NCBI GenBank assembly: GCA_030549335.1
Contig: CM060198.1
Span: 55,499,995 to 55,563,994 of the forward strand
Source of the DNA: Pontederia crassipes
Taxonomy: Eukaryota; Streptophyta; Magnoliopsida; Commelinales; Pontederiaceae
DNA: 64,000 nt
Reading direction: 5' to 3'
Under the pieces are notes generated by a model. That model was not told where the DNA came from. It did no database searches and saw nothing but the letters and a program-made list of their open reading frames with translations. Shown here in pieces: positions 47,401 to 62,329 of this stretch (position 1 is the stretch's first letter; the number at the start of each line of letters is the position of its first letter). A program made the position numbers and the translations under genes.

Positions 47401-47995
47401 CTAAAAAAATTACATTTGGCTCCCCTTAAATAAAACTATATGATATATTGACTAACATGTCTTCTTACTCTAGTGGTAGCAATGCTCATAATCTCATACA
47501 TTTTGGCGCATTTGGTTGGCGAATTGGACATGGGATAAGTGATTAATAGATCGATTTTTGTCAAATAAGAAATGAAATAGGAATAACTATCGACATGGAT
47601 CACGCTTCTTTTGAGACATGCTTAATATCGTTAGGTGGACTATTTACGGGTTGCCATATTCCTACAATACCATCGAATAAGCCTTAATTCGCTTTTGGCC
47701 ATGGGGTAAAAACATCCATTCACTATTCAGAAGAGGGGTATTTTGAAGTCGACCTCACTCTTCTCCAATTAGGGCATGGATGTCTCGCTTTGAAAGTGAA
47801 CGAAGTTGCCGGCGACATAGAAAGCATTCACGAGAGAGAGACGAGACAAGAGAGAAAGCATTCATGATAGTTGTTGGCGTCTCACCTGATAAACCACTGT
47901 CGCCGACACCCTACCGCAGCCACATATATATCGTCGCAGATGTCGAGCAGAATGCTTGAGGTAAAGGCCAGACATCGAAGAAAAAAAAAAAGAGC

Positions 47996-48013
47996 GGGGG
48001 GGGGGGGGGGGGG
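47996..48013. repeat. Poly-G run of 18
   Basis: Eighteen consecutive G in an otherwise mixed sequence, just after an A-rich run. The length may be unreliable because such runs are difficult to sequence. Confidence 0.8.
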
Positions 48014-48241
48014 ATAAAAGTGTCCCTTCACAATTCGGTATTCTCGATGAACCAAACCAGCTGAATAGATTAAAGTGGTAAAGATTACAGTGCGGTGGAA
48101 TAGAGCTTAATCGAAGGAATAAATCGCGCTATTCGCCAACCAAACGACACCTTTGTGAAAGATCACAAATTCTTGTATGGACCCCCTCATATTTTTTTGT
48201 CTGGGTCTGCCCTTAGTGGGAAGGGTGTCAAACATGATGAT

Positions 48242-48480
48242 GAGATGCCACACAAAGTCCATCCTCGATCTTGGGGATGGTGGAGCTAGGAGGGTGTAAG
48301 TTGTAAGGCAACATCAGATACAATTTTATGAAGACGGACGAGATGATGATGGCAACCATGCCATTGTGAGATGCCATGCGAAGTCCATCTTGGGGAACGG
48401 TGGAGCCAGGAGGGTTTAAATTGTAAGGCAATACTAGATACAATTTTACGGACGAGATGACGATGGCGACCATGCCACCA
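48242..48480. repeat. Tandem duplication inside the PHT1 pseudogene
   Basis: Units 48242-48367 and 48368-48480 share 'gagatgcca...aagtccatc...ggtggagc..ggagggt' and 'gacgagatga'. They repeat the coding segment for [11 protein letters not shown]...STVPQ. The copies differ at many sites and by small indels, so the duplication is not recent. Confidence 0.8.
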
Positions 48481-48660
48481 GCGAGAAGCCGAAACCTTGC
48501 ATGTTGAACACGGAGGCGATGAATATGCCGCGGGTCTTCTTGTTGGAGTACTCAAACATGATGGTGGTAGAGAGGGGGTAAGTTGTGCCTGAAGCCGAGC
48601 CAAAAGCGGAAGAAGCAGAGAGTGACCATGACACTCTTCAGGTTTTGGCTGAAGGAGATC

Positions 48661-49597
48661 TAGGGCTGAGCAAACCCGGATTCGGGTCTAAGCGGACCCG
48701 GTCCCGACCCGGATTATACCGGGTAAAAAAATTTTCGACCCGGTACCGAATCCAAACCCGGCTGGATTCAGTTCCGGGTCGGACCAAAAAATCCGGGAAT
48801 ATTATCAAGTTTGCCACCGGGAATCGTCGAAAAATGTGAAATGATGGACGCTGGCCAGATCGGCAGCTCAACTGGGGACCGATCCGGATGCCAGGAGGTC
48901 GGATCGAGCGCCTGGCCGCCGGATCGACGGCCAAGCGCCAAATCCGAACGCTAGGCAGCCGGATCCGGCGCCAGAGCCTAGCGGCCTAATCCGACCGCCA
49001 GGCGCCAGATTCGGCGCCTGGCCGCCGATCCGGCCGCCAGGCACCGGATCGAATCTGGCGCCTGGCGGTCGGACGCCGGATCGGCGGCCAGGCGCCACGA
49101 TCCTGCGCCTGGCGGCCGGATCCGACCGCCAGGCGCCAGATTCGGCGGGCGCCAGATTCGACGTTTGGCGGCCGATCCGATCCTGGCGACCGAGAAGAGA
49201 GAGAGAGGGGGGAGTCAGAAGAGGGCGGTCGGAGTCGTTGCGCTGCCGCCATCGCCGTGCGGCCCATGTGAGAGAGAGGGAGAGGGCGAGAGACGGGAAG
49301 AGGGGCTGAGGGCGAGAGACGGAGAGAGAGGCTGAGGGCGAGAGACGGAGAGAGAGTGGGAGAGAGAAAGGGAGATGGGAAAATGAGAAAAAAAAAGGTG
49401 AAATGAGATTATATAGTGAACAAATAATCCGGGTCGGGTATTGAGATGGCAAACCCGGTCCTGATCCGAACCCGCCAAATTTTTTAAGATTTGGACCTGA
49501 TTTCGGTCCGGATCTAATCCGGGCTAGGTTATTTATCGATTTTCCGGGTCGGACCGGTCCGAGTCGACCGGGTCGGCCCGACCCGTGCTCAGCCCTA
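48661..49597. mobile_element. hAT-type MITE with GC-rich internal repeats
   Basis: The ends TAGGGCTGAGCAAACCCGG and CCGACCCGTGCTCAGCCCTA are inverted. The flanks AGGAGATC (48653-48660) and AGGTGATC (49598-49605) form an 8-bp duplication with one mismatch. The 937-bp interior has many diverged copies of a GCGCCTGGCGGCCGGATCC-like unit (48,890-49,180) followed by GAGAGA-rich sequence. Long open frames here (for example 48868-49680, minus) come from repeat composition rather than a gene. Confidence 0.8.
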
Positions 49598-49690
49598 AGG
49601 TGATCGCGTGAAGGATCATGAATGTGCATCCGCTGATGCGCGTCTAGATGAATTGAATGGCCCATATCGTGTGATCTCATAGTGCGCCCA

Positions 49691-50215
49691 ATTTTTGTGA
49701 TATCACATTAATATTCTTCAAGAAATTATTGTACGACTAATAATAATTTGATTAAGTATAAATTAATTATATAAATAAAAATGGACTCCACCGGTCTCTA
49801 CAAATTTTCTAGGTGGATGAATCTTAAATAATTACTACATGCAAGCGAGAGATAGAAAAAGATAGAATTTATGCTCCGTTGGTTATGGAGACAAGGAAAA
49901 AGCGAAACAATTGTTGAGGATAAGAACATGTCATTTCTTCCCGCACACCCTCAATTATAATTTTTCATAAATTTATAAATTATAGCGTCAAAACTTGTTA
50001 GAATTTGACATTTAGATCCTTGCAAATTTTGTTAACCTATTTTTTAAAAAAGGTAAAATATGAATTTTATCTTTATCTTTTCAATAATAATAATTTTGCA
50101 ATTAATAAATGATTAAACATTTTATTTTGATCCTTTTTAAATTATATAGAAATGAATTAAATTGAAATCCTTATTAAGTCATAATTAACTAAAAGCTAGA
50201 TAGTTAATATATAAA
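49691..50215. other. Intergenic with partial MITE-like sequence
   Basis: Sequence near 49,950 (CCCTCAATTATAATTTTTCA) resembles the outer end of the neighbouring MITE family, so a truncated copy may be present. Nothing else is recognised. Confidence 0.35.
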
Positions 50216-50695
50216 GGATTATTTCCTTTAACACCCCCTCAACTATATATTTTTTTCACATATAACCCTAAACTATAAACTTACAAATTTTTATCCCCAA
50301 ACTTACCCAAATTAACACTTAGATCTTTCTGTTAAATTTTATTAAATTTAATTATGAAATATCCTTTTTACACTTACATTCATATTACAATAAAAATATT
50401 TTAAAAATAAAAAATCAATACAAGTAAAAATACTAATTGATAATAATGTTTTTATACAATATTATATTTATGTTGATGTTTTTATTTTTTAAATATTTTT
50501 CATGTTAAAAATAAGGGGTAAAAATGACATTTCATAGTTATTAAAAAAGAAAATTAACAAACTTTAGATTAAATTTAATTGAAGGACTTAAGTGTTAAAT
50601 TTAAATAAGTTTGGTGACTAAATTTTGTAAATTTATAGTTTAAGGTTAGATGCGAAAAAAAGTTATAATTTAGGATGGTGTTAAAGGAAACAACC
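50216..50695. mobile_element. MULE-like MITE, GGATTATTTCC family
   Basis: It starts GGATTATTTCCTTTAACACC and ends GGTGTTAAAGGAAACAACC. The arms stay complementary for at least 60 bp ('ccctcaactata', 'aaactataaacttacaaa'). The flanks ATATATAAA and ATGTATAAC agree at seven of nine bases. It is a relative of the element at 60847-61433. Confidence 0.7.
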
Positions 50696-54454
<3,759 letters not shown>

Positions 54455-57102
54455 TTTCTGTGTTCTGCTCAGACAACATGATTCCCTCTTGCCATCCCTT
54501 GCTGTACTTATTCGATGTTAAGGGTGACAAACATGGAAATAAAAACATTTTTTTCCAATGATATTTCATCTTCTGATATTCCTTTTTATGAATGTTCAAA
54601 CCATTCACCATTGAGTTACTTAAGCTTTCAATTCAAATTGACTATGATCTTCTCGGATTCAAGGTGGCAGTTGTAACATCAGACTCATCCATGCTGAGCA
54701 AATATCTCATTTCGTATAGCTTATGGACAGAGAAACACTTGGATAATATAATAAATTAGTTCTAAAAGGCTGTGCCGAATTTATTTGTGAATGAAGCCGA
54801 CAGCAAATGTGACACCTTGAGAGGATGGAGATAGAAAAAAAGCCAAGAACTGGTCCCCAAGTCCCAACCTCAGCATCTGATATGTTGGTTTCGGTAGCTG
54901 GCTGACCAATCTCTCTCTGTCGATCCTCACCGGTCTTATCTGGAAGTTGGCACAGTGCCAAATGACAGATTTCACAAGCTCTGATTGTCCAAAGTTTCTG
55001 AAACCATTCATCTCCATTACATCACGGTCAAAAATCACTCTTTACTGTTTCTACAGACTCCATAGGTAAAAAAGAAAACAATTTTAAGAACAAAGCTTGC
55101 TGAAATGATGGTTTTACCGCATTGATTATGATTGATGCATGCGTGGAATGTGCAATAATTTCGAGCTATTTTAGCTTCTATGATGTTAGAAAAATGCTTC
55201 TTTTTTTTACCATGATGATGAAAAGTGAAATGTAATGAAATTAATTCGACTTAGATCGAATTCTTCCAAAGCTTAGATACTAACATTAATGCAGGAAAAC
55301 AAATATGACCGACATGTCTCTCTGCAAACATTGGATTCCTTTGGATATATTCTTCTATATGTTATAATTTGATGAGAAAAGGTTCAAAGATTAGTACCTT
55401 GAGTAAAAAAATGAAAATAAGAGCTACAGAAATCTCATGATAAGAATAACATTAATTTTTTTACCTCCTCAAAGAATAGTACGTTTCTAGCATTTGATTA
55501 GTATGATTCAAACTTCTCAATGGTATTTTCTTATTCCCAGTTCTTCTGTCAACTATAGGAATTTAATTATCTTCTTTGTTAATTCAATCAACAACTACTT
55601 ATTTGAATTAAATATGAGAGTTAAAAGCAACTACTTATTTTAATTATCTTGTTTGTTTATTAATGTTATAACTTATAAGTATACAATTATTTTGTTGCAC
55701 TTTCAATTTTTTTTGTGCATTTTAGAAGGGTCTTCGGGTCTAAGACTACTAGCACCTGAGTAATTCGTAATCGGAAAGATAGGACTGACACGATTTATTT
55801 CTTGATGCGAAACAATCCTCCTATCAATTGAGCCAATCAGCATTTGAATAGTCAACTTTTAAAGTATGACTCAAACTCCTTGGAACGATGTTCATTAATA
55901 TTTGTGTGCAATTAACAGGCAAATGAACTTCTGATCCATAAAACTCAAATATGTCTTCTTCTTCTTTTTTTTTTTTTTTTTTTTTTGCATTCATGAACGT
56001 AAATGTTTGATCCATGAAAAACAAATAGCAATCGTGGAAAAAACAAAGTAGTGGTCAAGGGGAAAAATTATATATATGAATAGGAATAATCAAGTACTCA
56101 AACACTGATTCTTGTCACTGTAAGATAACAAAGAAATGATGCAGATTCAAGGAAGGGAAAGGGACTGCTCACTGCGAAATATGGCTCCTCTCAACAATCT
56201 TTGAATCTAGCCACCAGTAAAAAAAGAAAAAAAATATACATTTTTTTTTTACTTTCTCATCCAAGCACATCATTTTTGTTTCCAACAGTTTCAACAGTTT
56301 ATGTCTTGACTTCATGCGCTGAAAAGCCAACTTCTCATATAATTCATGATGTACTGAACCTATTTTCCGAAGTATAACTTTGATCGCATCATCCGATATT
56401 CTCCACAAACCATTCTTTAAAAAGAAATCATCAATCTTTTTGGAGACTTGTGAGGATTCCTGTGGGCAACGTTTCAGTGTGTGACTGTGGCCAAGACAAA
56501 GGCAAAGGTGCAAAATTTATCGCTGGAGTTTCTCATTTCTTTCTTTTCTTTTTTTATCTCGTCCACTTTTCCTTCCCTTTCCTCTTTGTCTGCAACCCCA
56601 CCTTTTTGATATCTGCCTCTTTTCCTTTATGAGTGGCTTACAGTGATCCACCAAACTTGAAGCAAAATACAATCTTGGATTCTTGGTTCCCAAAGTTGGA
56701 TCTTTGGAATCCCTCGGCTCAGTTTCTGAAGAAAAGGTGGATTCTTCTTCCGGTTCCTCTGGTGGGATTCTACTGCTTCTGATCAATTTTCTTTTCTTTG
56801 TTTCTAAATTCCCTTCTGAGGGCTACTTTGAGGGAACAGATCTTGATTTAACTCAAAAAATTGGGGTTGCAAAGGTTTCTTGCTGGGATTCCCAGCTTTT
56901 TGGGTTGTTATCTGACAAGAGACCAAGATTGCTCCTCCTTGGTCTCGTCACTGGGATATTTCCGGCTCTCAATTCTTTTGGAGGTTACTGTAACGGAAAT
57001 TTATCTGGTTCTGATCAAAGTTCTCAACTTTCGGAGGTCTCCTCCTCGAAAGTTGTCAGCTTTTATCTTTGTCAGATGGAATTTAAGAAGTTGTGATCTG
57101 AC
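54455..57102. other. Region between GDH and the CVIQ gene
   Basis: It holds the GDH 3' end and the 5' leader of the next gene. A poly(T) run occurs at 55,966-55,986. The open stretches at 54,781-55,038 and 56,169-56,513 (minus) and 56,683-57,096 (plus) have no recognised family. The last ends 6 bp before the next start codon and may be an upstream ORF. Confidence 0.4.
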
Positions 57103-59365
57103 ATGAGGGTCTCCTCCTGTAACTGCCACCATCCTCTGGTATGCTGCTCGACATCTTCGCTCCGCCATTGTTCGCCGCGTCCTCCGAAATCGAAGTCTGC
57201 AGACGTGGAGAGTCCATTGTCAGACCCGCCTCCAATCACTGTTGTTTTAGAGAACAGTTTAGCTGAAGAGAAGGTTCAGGCTGAGCAGGGCAAATTGGAT
57301 GATGGGAAAGTTGAGAACACGTTGAAGAGCAGCCTGAAGAAACCAGGAGGATCTTGTGCAGCAGAAGCCACAAAAGGAAATGTGAAGTGGATGGATTTGT
57401 TGGGGAACGAACTTGTGGAGGTCAAAGAATTTGAGCCATCGTATGTTTGTTCTGACCATTAAGCTTCCATATAATGCATAGCAAAATTGTCCTTGTAACA
57501 GATTTTGACTTAGAAGTTTGGCTTATTGGATGTAGTTATTTGAGCATATGATGGTGATTAATGCATCCGTAAATATCCCATTCCAAAAATAGATTTTAAT
57601 TTTGCATCTGCCAACATTGATCTCCAAAAACTACCAGAAGCTACCAAATCACACAAAGTATCGTTTTAAATGCTGATTAGAGGGTTGCTTATCTGAATTC
57701 AAGTATGGGTAGAACATCACTGCATATCATACTGCCTAATCACTAGACCTTTCCTTTCATGTTTTTTATGTTTATGCTGGAAATGTATTCAAAATCTTTA
57801 CTGCTTGTTTTTTTAACCCAGCATTTGGGCATAATATCTTTACCTTCTTATAAACGAAAAGTTTGTCTACATACTTTGAAGAAGTAGCATGAAACTTTGT
57901 TTTTTTCTAGAAATAGTTAAACTATCATGCAGCATGTTTTAGCTTCTGAATGTTAAAGCATATGATGAATGGAGTAAGCATCACATGTGATACAAAACCT
58001 TGATTCTTCCCGAAAAAACTTAAATATTAACAAATCAAACCTATAGAAAAAATAGTACTTATGTGCATAGATGCAGTTGTGTTAATTATGTAACTAGCAA
58101 AAGCTTTTTGGTTTCTTGACCATCTCTGATAAGTTTGTTGCTTCCATTTAGATTTATTTTATTTTCTTGACATAGCTTGCAAGATTTCCATGGCATGCAT
58201 GATCTTTTGCCATCTGATATATAGCCGCAGCAGACGTAGAAATGTTTGTGGTGATAAATCCAAGTGAACAATGCATAAGACATCAAATGGCTGGTGGGTA
58301 GTGAATGAAAAGTATAGAAAGTTTGTTGACATTCAATAGTGAGTGATTTTGACCCACCATGCATGCGTTAGAAATAACGTAAACCATTGCTAACAAAGTA
58401 TGATTACCTGGACAGTTTTCTTTAACAAATTTCTTCAGCAATAACATCATCATATGAATGGAATACTAGTATATAACCTTGTTTCTTCTTTTTTTTCATC
58501 TCTCCCTCTACCCATTTTTCACTTTTTTCATTCTAGTGCATTAAGACCTTTTTGAAATATCAAAATTTAAATGTTATTCCTGAATTGGTACCAAGTGCTA
58601 ACTTCATATCCTTTTGACATATTCTGTCAGGTTTTCTTCTTTTCTTTTGTCAAGTATAGTTTTCGGTGCCCTAGTTATAAACCAGTAAACTTGTAGCTTC
58701 TCGTCTCATGTTTATGCATGATATAAAGCACAGTCATCATACAGAGAGAACTGAATGATTCATCTTCTAAGTTTGAAACCACCACCATTTAGATAATGTG
58801 AATGAAATTCATTTTTTGTTTACTTTTCTGTTGAGTAATGATGTTTTTATTATTAACTCAGGGCTTCTTTATCATGATCAAGAAACTCACTGATGATAGT
58901 ATTTTTTTGTAATCTAGCTTACCTGTGTTTTGCTATGTTATCACATACATTTGGGTGAGAAATCTAATCACTTCAATGTCATCTTTATTAACTTGAAGCA
59001 TTTTTGGCGATGAAAACTAATACAGATTATTTATGTTACTGGGGATTAACTGTTTTTCTTAAATGGTCATCTAAATACTTCAGGTGCATCTCTTGTGGTG
59101 CTTAACACAAACCTTTGTTTTCATTGTGTTTGAACTTTCTTCCCTTGAAGGTTTCAGCTGTGATACTATGACCAACAGACCAAGCATCATGTCATGTTTA
59201 TCACTTGAAACCTGTAATATGTATTCTGGTTTAATGATGTTTTCTCAGTGAACTTGTCCTTATAAATTGTCTCATTACCAGAATGAACTGTCTGGTTACA
59301 GTGAATCGGGCGATTCGGATGACGACATAGATGTCAACACATCATGCCATTGCGTGATCCAGTGA
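57103..59365 (+). CDS. Small plant protein with C-terminal CaaX-type CVIQ
   Basis: Two exons (57103-57440 and 59302-59365) join across a 1.86-kb intron to 133 aa. The N-terminus MRVSSCNCHHPLVCCSTSS is Cys-rich. The middle is polar and probably disordered. It ends with a conserved-looking WMDLLGNELVEVKEFEPS, then an acidic GDSDDDID and the terminus SCHCVIQ. I recognise this as a member of an uncharacterised plant-specific family with the W.D..G..L motif, but no function is known. The last four residues, CVIQ, fit a farnesylation (CaaX) signal, with a nearby Cys that could be acylated, so membrane attachment is plausible. The splice TC|TGAATCGGG is GT-AG and keeps the frame. Confidence 0.7.
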
Positions 59366-60159
59366 GATTCTTTTGTGCCAAGGTTTCCTTTCTTTTAAGA
59401 AGATGAAGCTGCAGTCATCAGCTGATGAAGTTCCTCAGTTCGACTATCGCATCACCACTGTACAGCTTCATTGGGACACAAACATGCAGGATTCTGCTTT
59501 AACTGTCTCAAACACGGGCCTTCCCGGATCCGGCTGGTATCTGATGCATCCATTCTTCGGATTTAGTCAGGTATAAAGGCTATACCTTTTCCTGAGGAGT
59601 GATGATGCCTACCTATGTGCAGTTCCTGATGGAGTGTGTATCAGTGCAGTGTGGCCTGCTGCAGTGTCAATTGTTTTTCCTTTTCTTGTTCTTGTTCTTT
59701 GGCCTTTGTTTCTGAATTTGTCTTTAACCCGAGATTTGTTTCACTGGATAGAGTTTGGAACTCATGTTTCAGAAATGAGGAATTCTACCTTTCTCCATTT
59801 CACTTCTGCATGCAATGTCAGCAGGGAATGTTTAGTGGCTTGAGAAAAATATGGTGTTCATCTTGATGAATCACTGTTACTTCAATGGTATTGTCATACT
59901 GTAAAATTTAAAATGAATCTTTAATCAAATTTTATCTAAAGTGTTTATAGATTATATGACAGGGAGAAAATATAAAATGAAACTTTAATCAAATTACAAC
60001 TAGAAGCATACTGTAAAATTCATCTCTTGAAAAAAAAATTATCCTTTTAAATATCAAGTTTTCTATTCATATTTTATAATGTTTATAAATAATTTAGTTA
60101 TACATTTTTATATAAGAGAATAAACGCTTATATTCCATATTAATTATTATATTCATACG
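59366..60159. other. 3' flank of the CVIQ gene
   Basis: 3' untranslated and intergenic sequence, AT-rich beyond 59,880, with no recognised gene. Confidence 0.4.
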
Positions 60160-62320
60160 CATTTCAACGAGGATGCGGAACAAAGTCCCTATTACAGCTC
60201 GGCCGCCTTTCAGCGCCCTCGTCTCGGCGTACGCGAAATGCCGCGTGGAAGCGCAGGCGGCCGGCCGGCCGGATGAGTTGCGTAAGGCGGTTGCATCTCG
60301 AGATGGGCTCGCGAGTTCGCTCCCTGGCAATAGATACTGGCCATTCTTCGTGTGTACAGAATCCGATTCTTGGTATGTTTATGAGCTGTACAGAGGTGGA
60401 CGCTGCCGTGCAGCTGTTTGCACAAATGGCTGGGAGAGAATGTTTCCTCATTGAATTCTATTACTTTTTATACGGTTTGCTTTTGGACGCTTCAATGTGA
60501 TGCGATTTGGAGGAGATCAAACTTGCGTCAAATATTTTGGCTGCTGCTCAGGGATGGTTCTCTATGGGCACAAAGGTGAAGTTGTTCATGCTTGCTCACT
60601 TAAAATTCTGTGTACGAAAAGCTCTTGTTGCCATTTACACACTGTGTTGCTGCATGGATGATATAATAGGCACGCTTCAACGGATGCCATGCCATGGACT
60701 GGAGTGCTTAATGGAGTTTATGGAATTTGGTTTTTTTGTGGATTCAGGGTTTGAGATATTCAATCAGATGCGTCGGAGGAATTCTATTACTTAGGAAGCC
60801 CTTTTAGCTGGAATTTTCTAAAATGCTAAGGGGTCTCAAATAGTTGGGTTATTTCCGTTATCACCTCTTCAACTATAACTTTTTTCCACAAATTTTAGTC
60901 CTCGTACTTACCCAAATTTAACACTTAAGCCCTTCTATTAATTCTTAACTAAATTTTGTTAAATTTAATTATAAATGTCCTTTTTAAAAATAAAAAATAT
61001 TACAAATAAAAGTACTAATTGATAATAATATTTTTTATACAATATTATATTTATGTGGATATTTTTTATTTTTTAATATATTTTTTTATGTTAAAAATAA
61101 GGGGTAAAAATGATATTTCACAGTTATTAAAAAAGAAACTTAGAAGCTTCAGATCTAAACATCGACATAAATATAATATTATATAAAAAATATTATTATC
61201 AATTAGTACTTTTATTTGTATTGATTTTTTTATTTTAATTTTTTTATTTTAATATGAATGTAAGGGTAAAAAAGACATTTCATAATTAAATTTAACAAAA
61301 TTTAGTTAAAAGTAATAGAAGGAACTAAGTGTCAAATTTGAGTAAGTTTGGAAACTAAAATTTGTAAGGTTATAGTTTAGGATTAAACGTGGAAAAAAAG
61401 TTATAATTGAGGTGGGTGTTAAAGGAAATAACCTCAAATAAGTTGAGTTGTTTCAGGAAATGCTGCAGAGTTACTACTGTCTTTAACATCGGAGTGCTTT
61501 GGTTTGCAGCTCTGGTAGACTTAGTATGCTAAATATGACAAGGCAGGAAAAGCTCTGAATATGTTGAACACGTGGAACCACGATGGAAAGCTTCCAGTTG
61601 CATGGATTTCTGATGTGCGCTATATGAGGCTTTGTTTATTTTTCCTTTAACTGTCAAGGACAGATGCTTATGTAATTGTCGATGGTTCATCTTAGTAACT
61701 GATTGTAACAGTAGAGAATGCAATATGTAGCATGTAAGCTAAATGTGGAAGCTTGGAATATGCAGTTAATTTCTTCAATCGAATGCATCAGCATGATACG
61801 GTGTCATGGAACTCCATTGCGAACTGCTTATCTTTACCGAGAAGGAGATACGGTTGTGTGTGAATGTTGCTATGAGAACTTTGGATGTGAACACTTTTGT
61901 CACTTTCAGCTTGCAGATATGCAAGCTCAAGCACAATCAGTATTTGCTGTGACTTGTTTTTCTCAACAGACAGCTCTTATAGCATAAAGGGAGAAACAGC
62001 TCATCATACTGCTATGATTGATGCTTCAGGATATTGGTGTTCATTTGCTGAAGTAGAACGATTAATAACGTACATGCTTTGGGAGCCAGATGCATTAGTT
62101 TGGCAATCCTTACTTGAGGCCTCCAAATTACAGTTGAACCCAACGCTGGAAAAACAATCTAGGGAGCATCTCCTTGCACTAGAACGACGAGATCCATCTA
62201 TGTTGATCCTCATATCTAATTTGTATTCGTATTCTGGAATATGTCATTGGACAGAAATTCTAAGGCCATTATCAGCTTTGTCCTTCATAGGGCACATAAT
62301 AATAGCCAGTCCTGGAGATT
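60160..62320 (+). pseudogene. Pentatricopeptide repeat (PPR) protein pseudogene
   Basis: Pieces in different plus-strand frames match plant PPR proteins of the PLS/E type. DAAVQLFAQMAGRECF is at 60,390, ASNILAAAQGWFSMGTKVK at 60,513, GFEIFNQMRRRNSIT at 60,750 and HDTVSWNSIANC at 61,794. Near the end, HTAMIDASGYWCSFAEVERL and EPDALVWQSLLEASKLQLNP (about 62,008-62,140) read like the E-domain, followed by MLILISNLYS. PPR proteins bind organelle RNA. Frameshifts, stops and an inserted MITE (60847-61433) make this copy inactive. Lack of introns in the matching parts fits the PPR family. Confidence 0.75.
60847..61433. mobile_element. MULE-like MITE in the PPR pseudogene
   Basis: Ends GGTTATTTCCGTTATCACC and GGTGTTAAAGGAAATAACC mirror each other, with complementary arms (CAACTATAACTTTTTTCCAC versus GTGGAAAAAAAGTTATAATT). 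The flanks TCAAATAGTTG (60836-60846) and TCAAATAAGTTG (61434-61445) form an about 11-bp duplication with one indel. 587 bp, no coding. Confidence 0.8.
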
Positions 62321-62329
62321 GATAGCATG

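Larger units (their letters stand above)
47128..48215. mobile_element. hAT-type non-autonomous element in the PHT1 pseudogene
   Basis: Perfect 8-bp duplication GTGGGAAG (47120-47127 and 48216-48223). Ends are inverted: TAGGGGCGGACCCA on the left and TGGGTCTGCCCTTA on the right. The size is 1,088 bp with no transposase frame. It contains a 171-bp inverted-end element at 47230-47400 and an 18-G run at 47996-48013, so it carries other insertions. Removing it rejoins the two halves of the transporter homology. Confidence 0.85.
46730..49690 (-). pseudogene. Inorganic phosphate transporter (PHT1) pseudogene
   Basis: Minus-strand pieces in shifted frames match PHT1 H+/phosphate symporters. [20 protein letters not shown] precedes [21 protein letters not shown] and [11 protein letters not shown] (48,650 down to 48,430). 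Farther on are VKQTAADMSKVLQVKIEEE (about 47,065) and the FxRHGxHLLGT region and KAATMNVLDEV (46,960 to 46,830). Intact family members are plasma-membrane proteins of about 530 aa with 12 membrane helices. Here there are frameshifts, an internal tandem duplication and two hAT-type insertions, and the 5' and 3' ends are not clear. It is non-functional. The left and right limits are approximate. Confidence 0.8.

Noticed and set aside
47996-48013. 18-G run as a functional G-quadruplex
   Set aside because: A single homopolymer of uncertain length next to an A-run is more likely drift or a sequencing artefact than a conserved structure.
48868-49680. 270-codon minus-strand frame
   Set aside because: Its length comes from GC-rich repeats and simple sequence inside a bounded hAT-type MITE; it crosses the element end into the pseudogene.
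54781-55038. Minus-strand 85-codon frame 3' of GDH
   Set aside because: No homology recognised, no splice or start context, and it overlaps the region expected to hold the end of GDH transcription.
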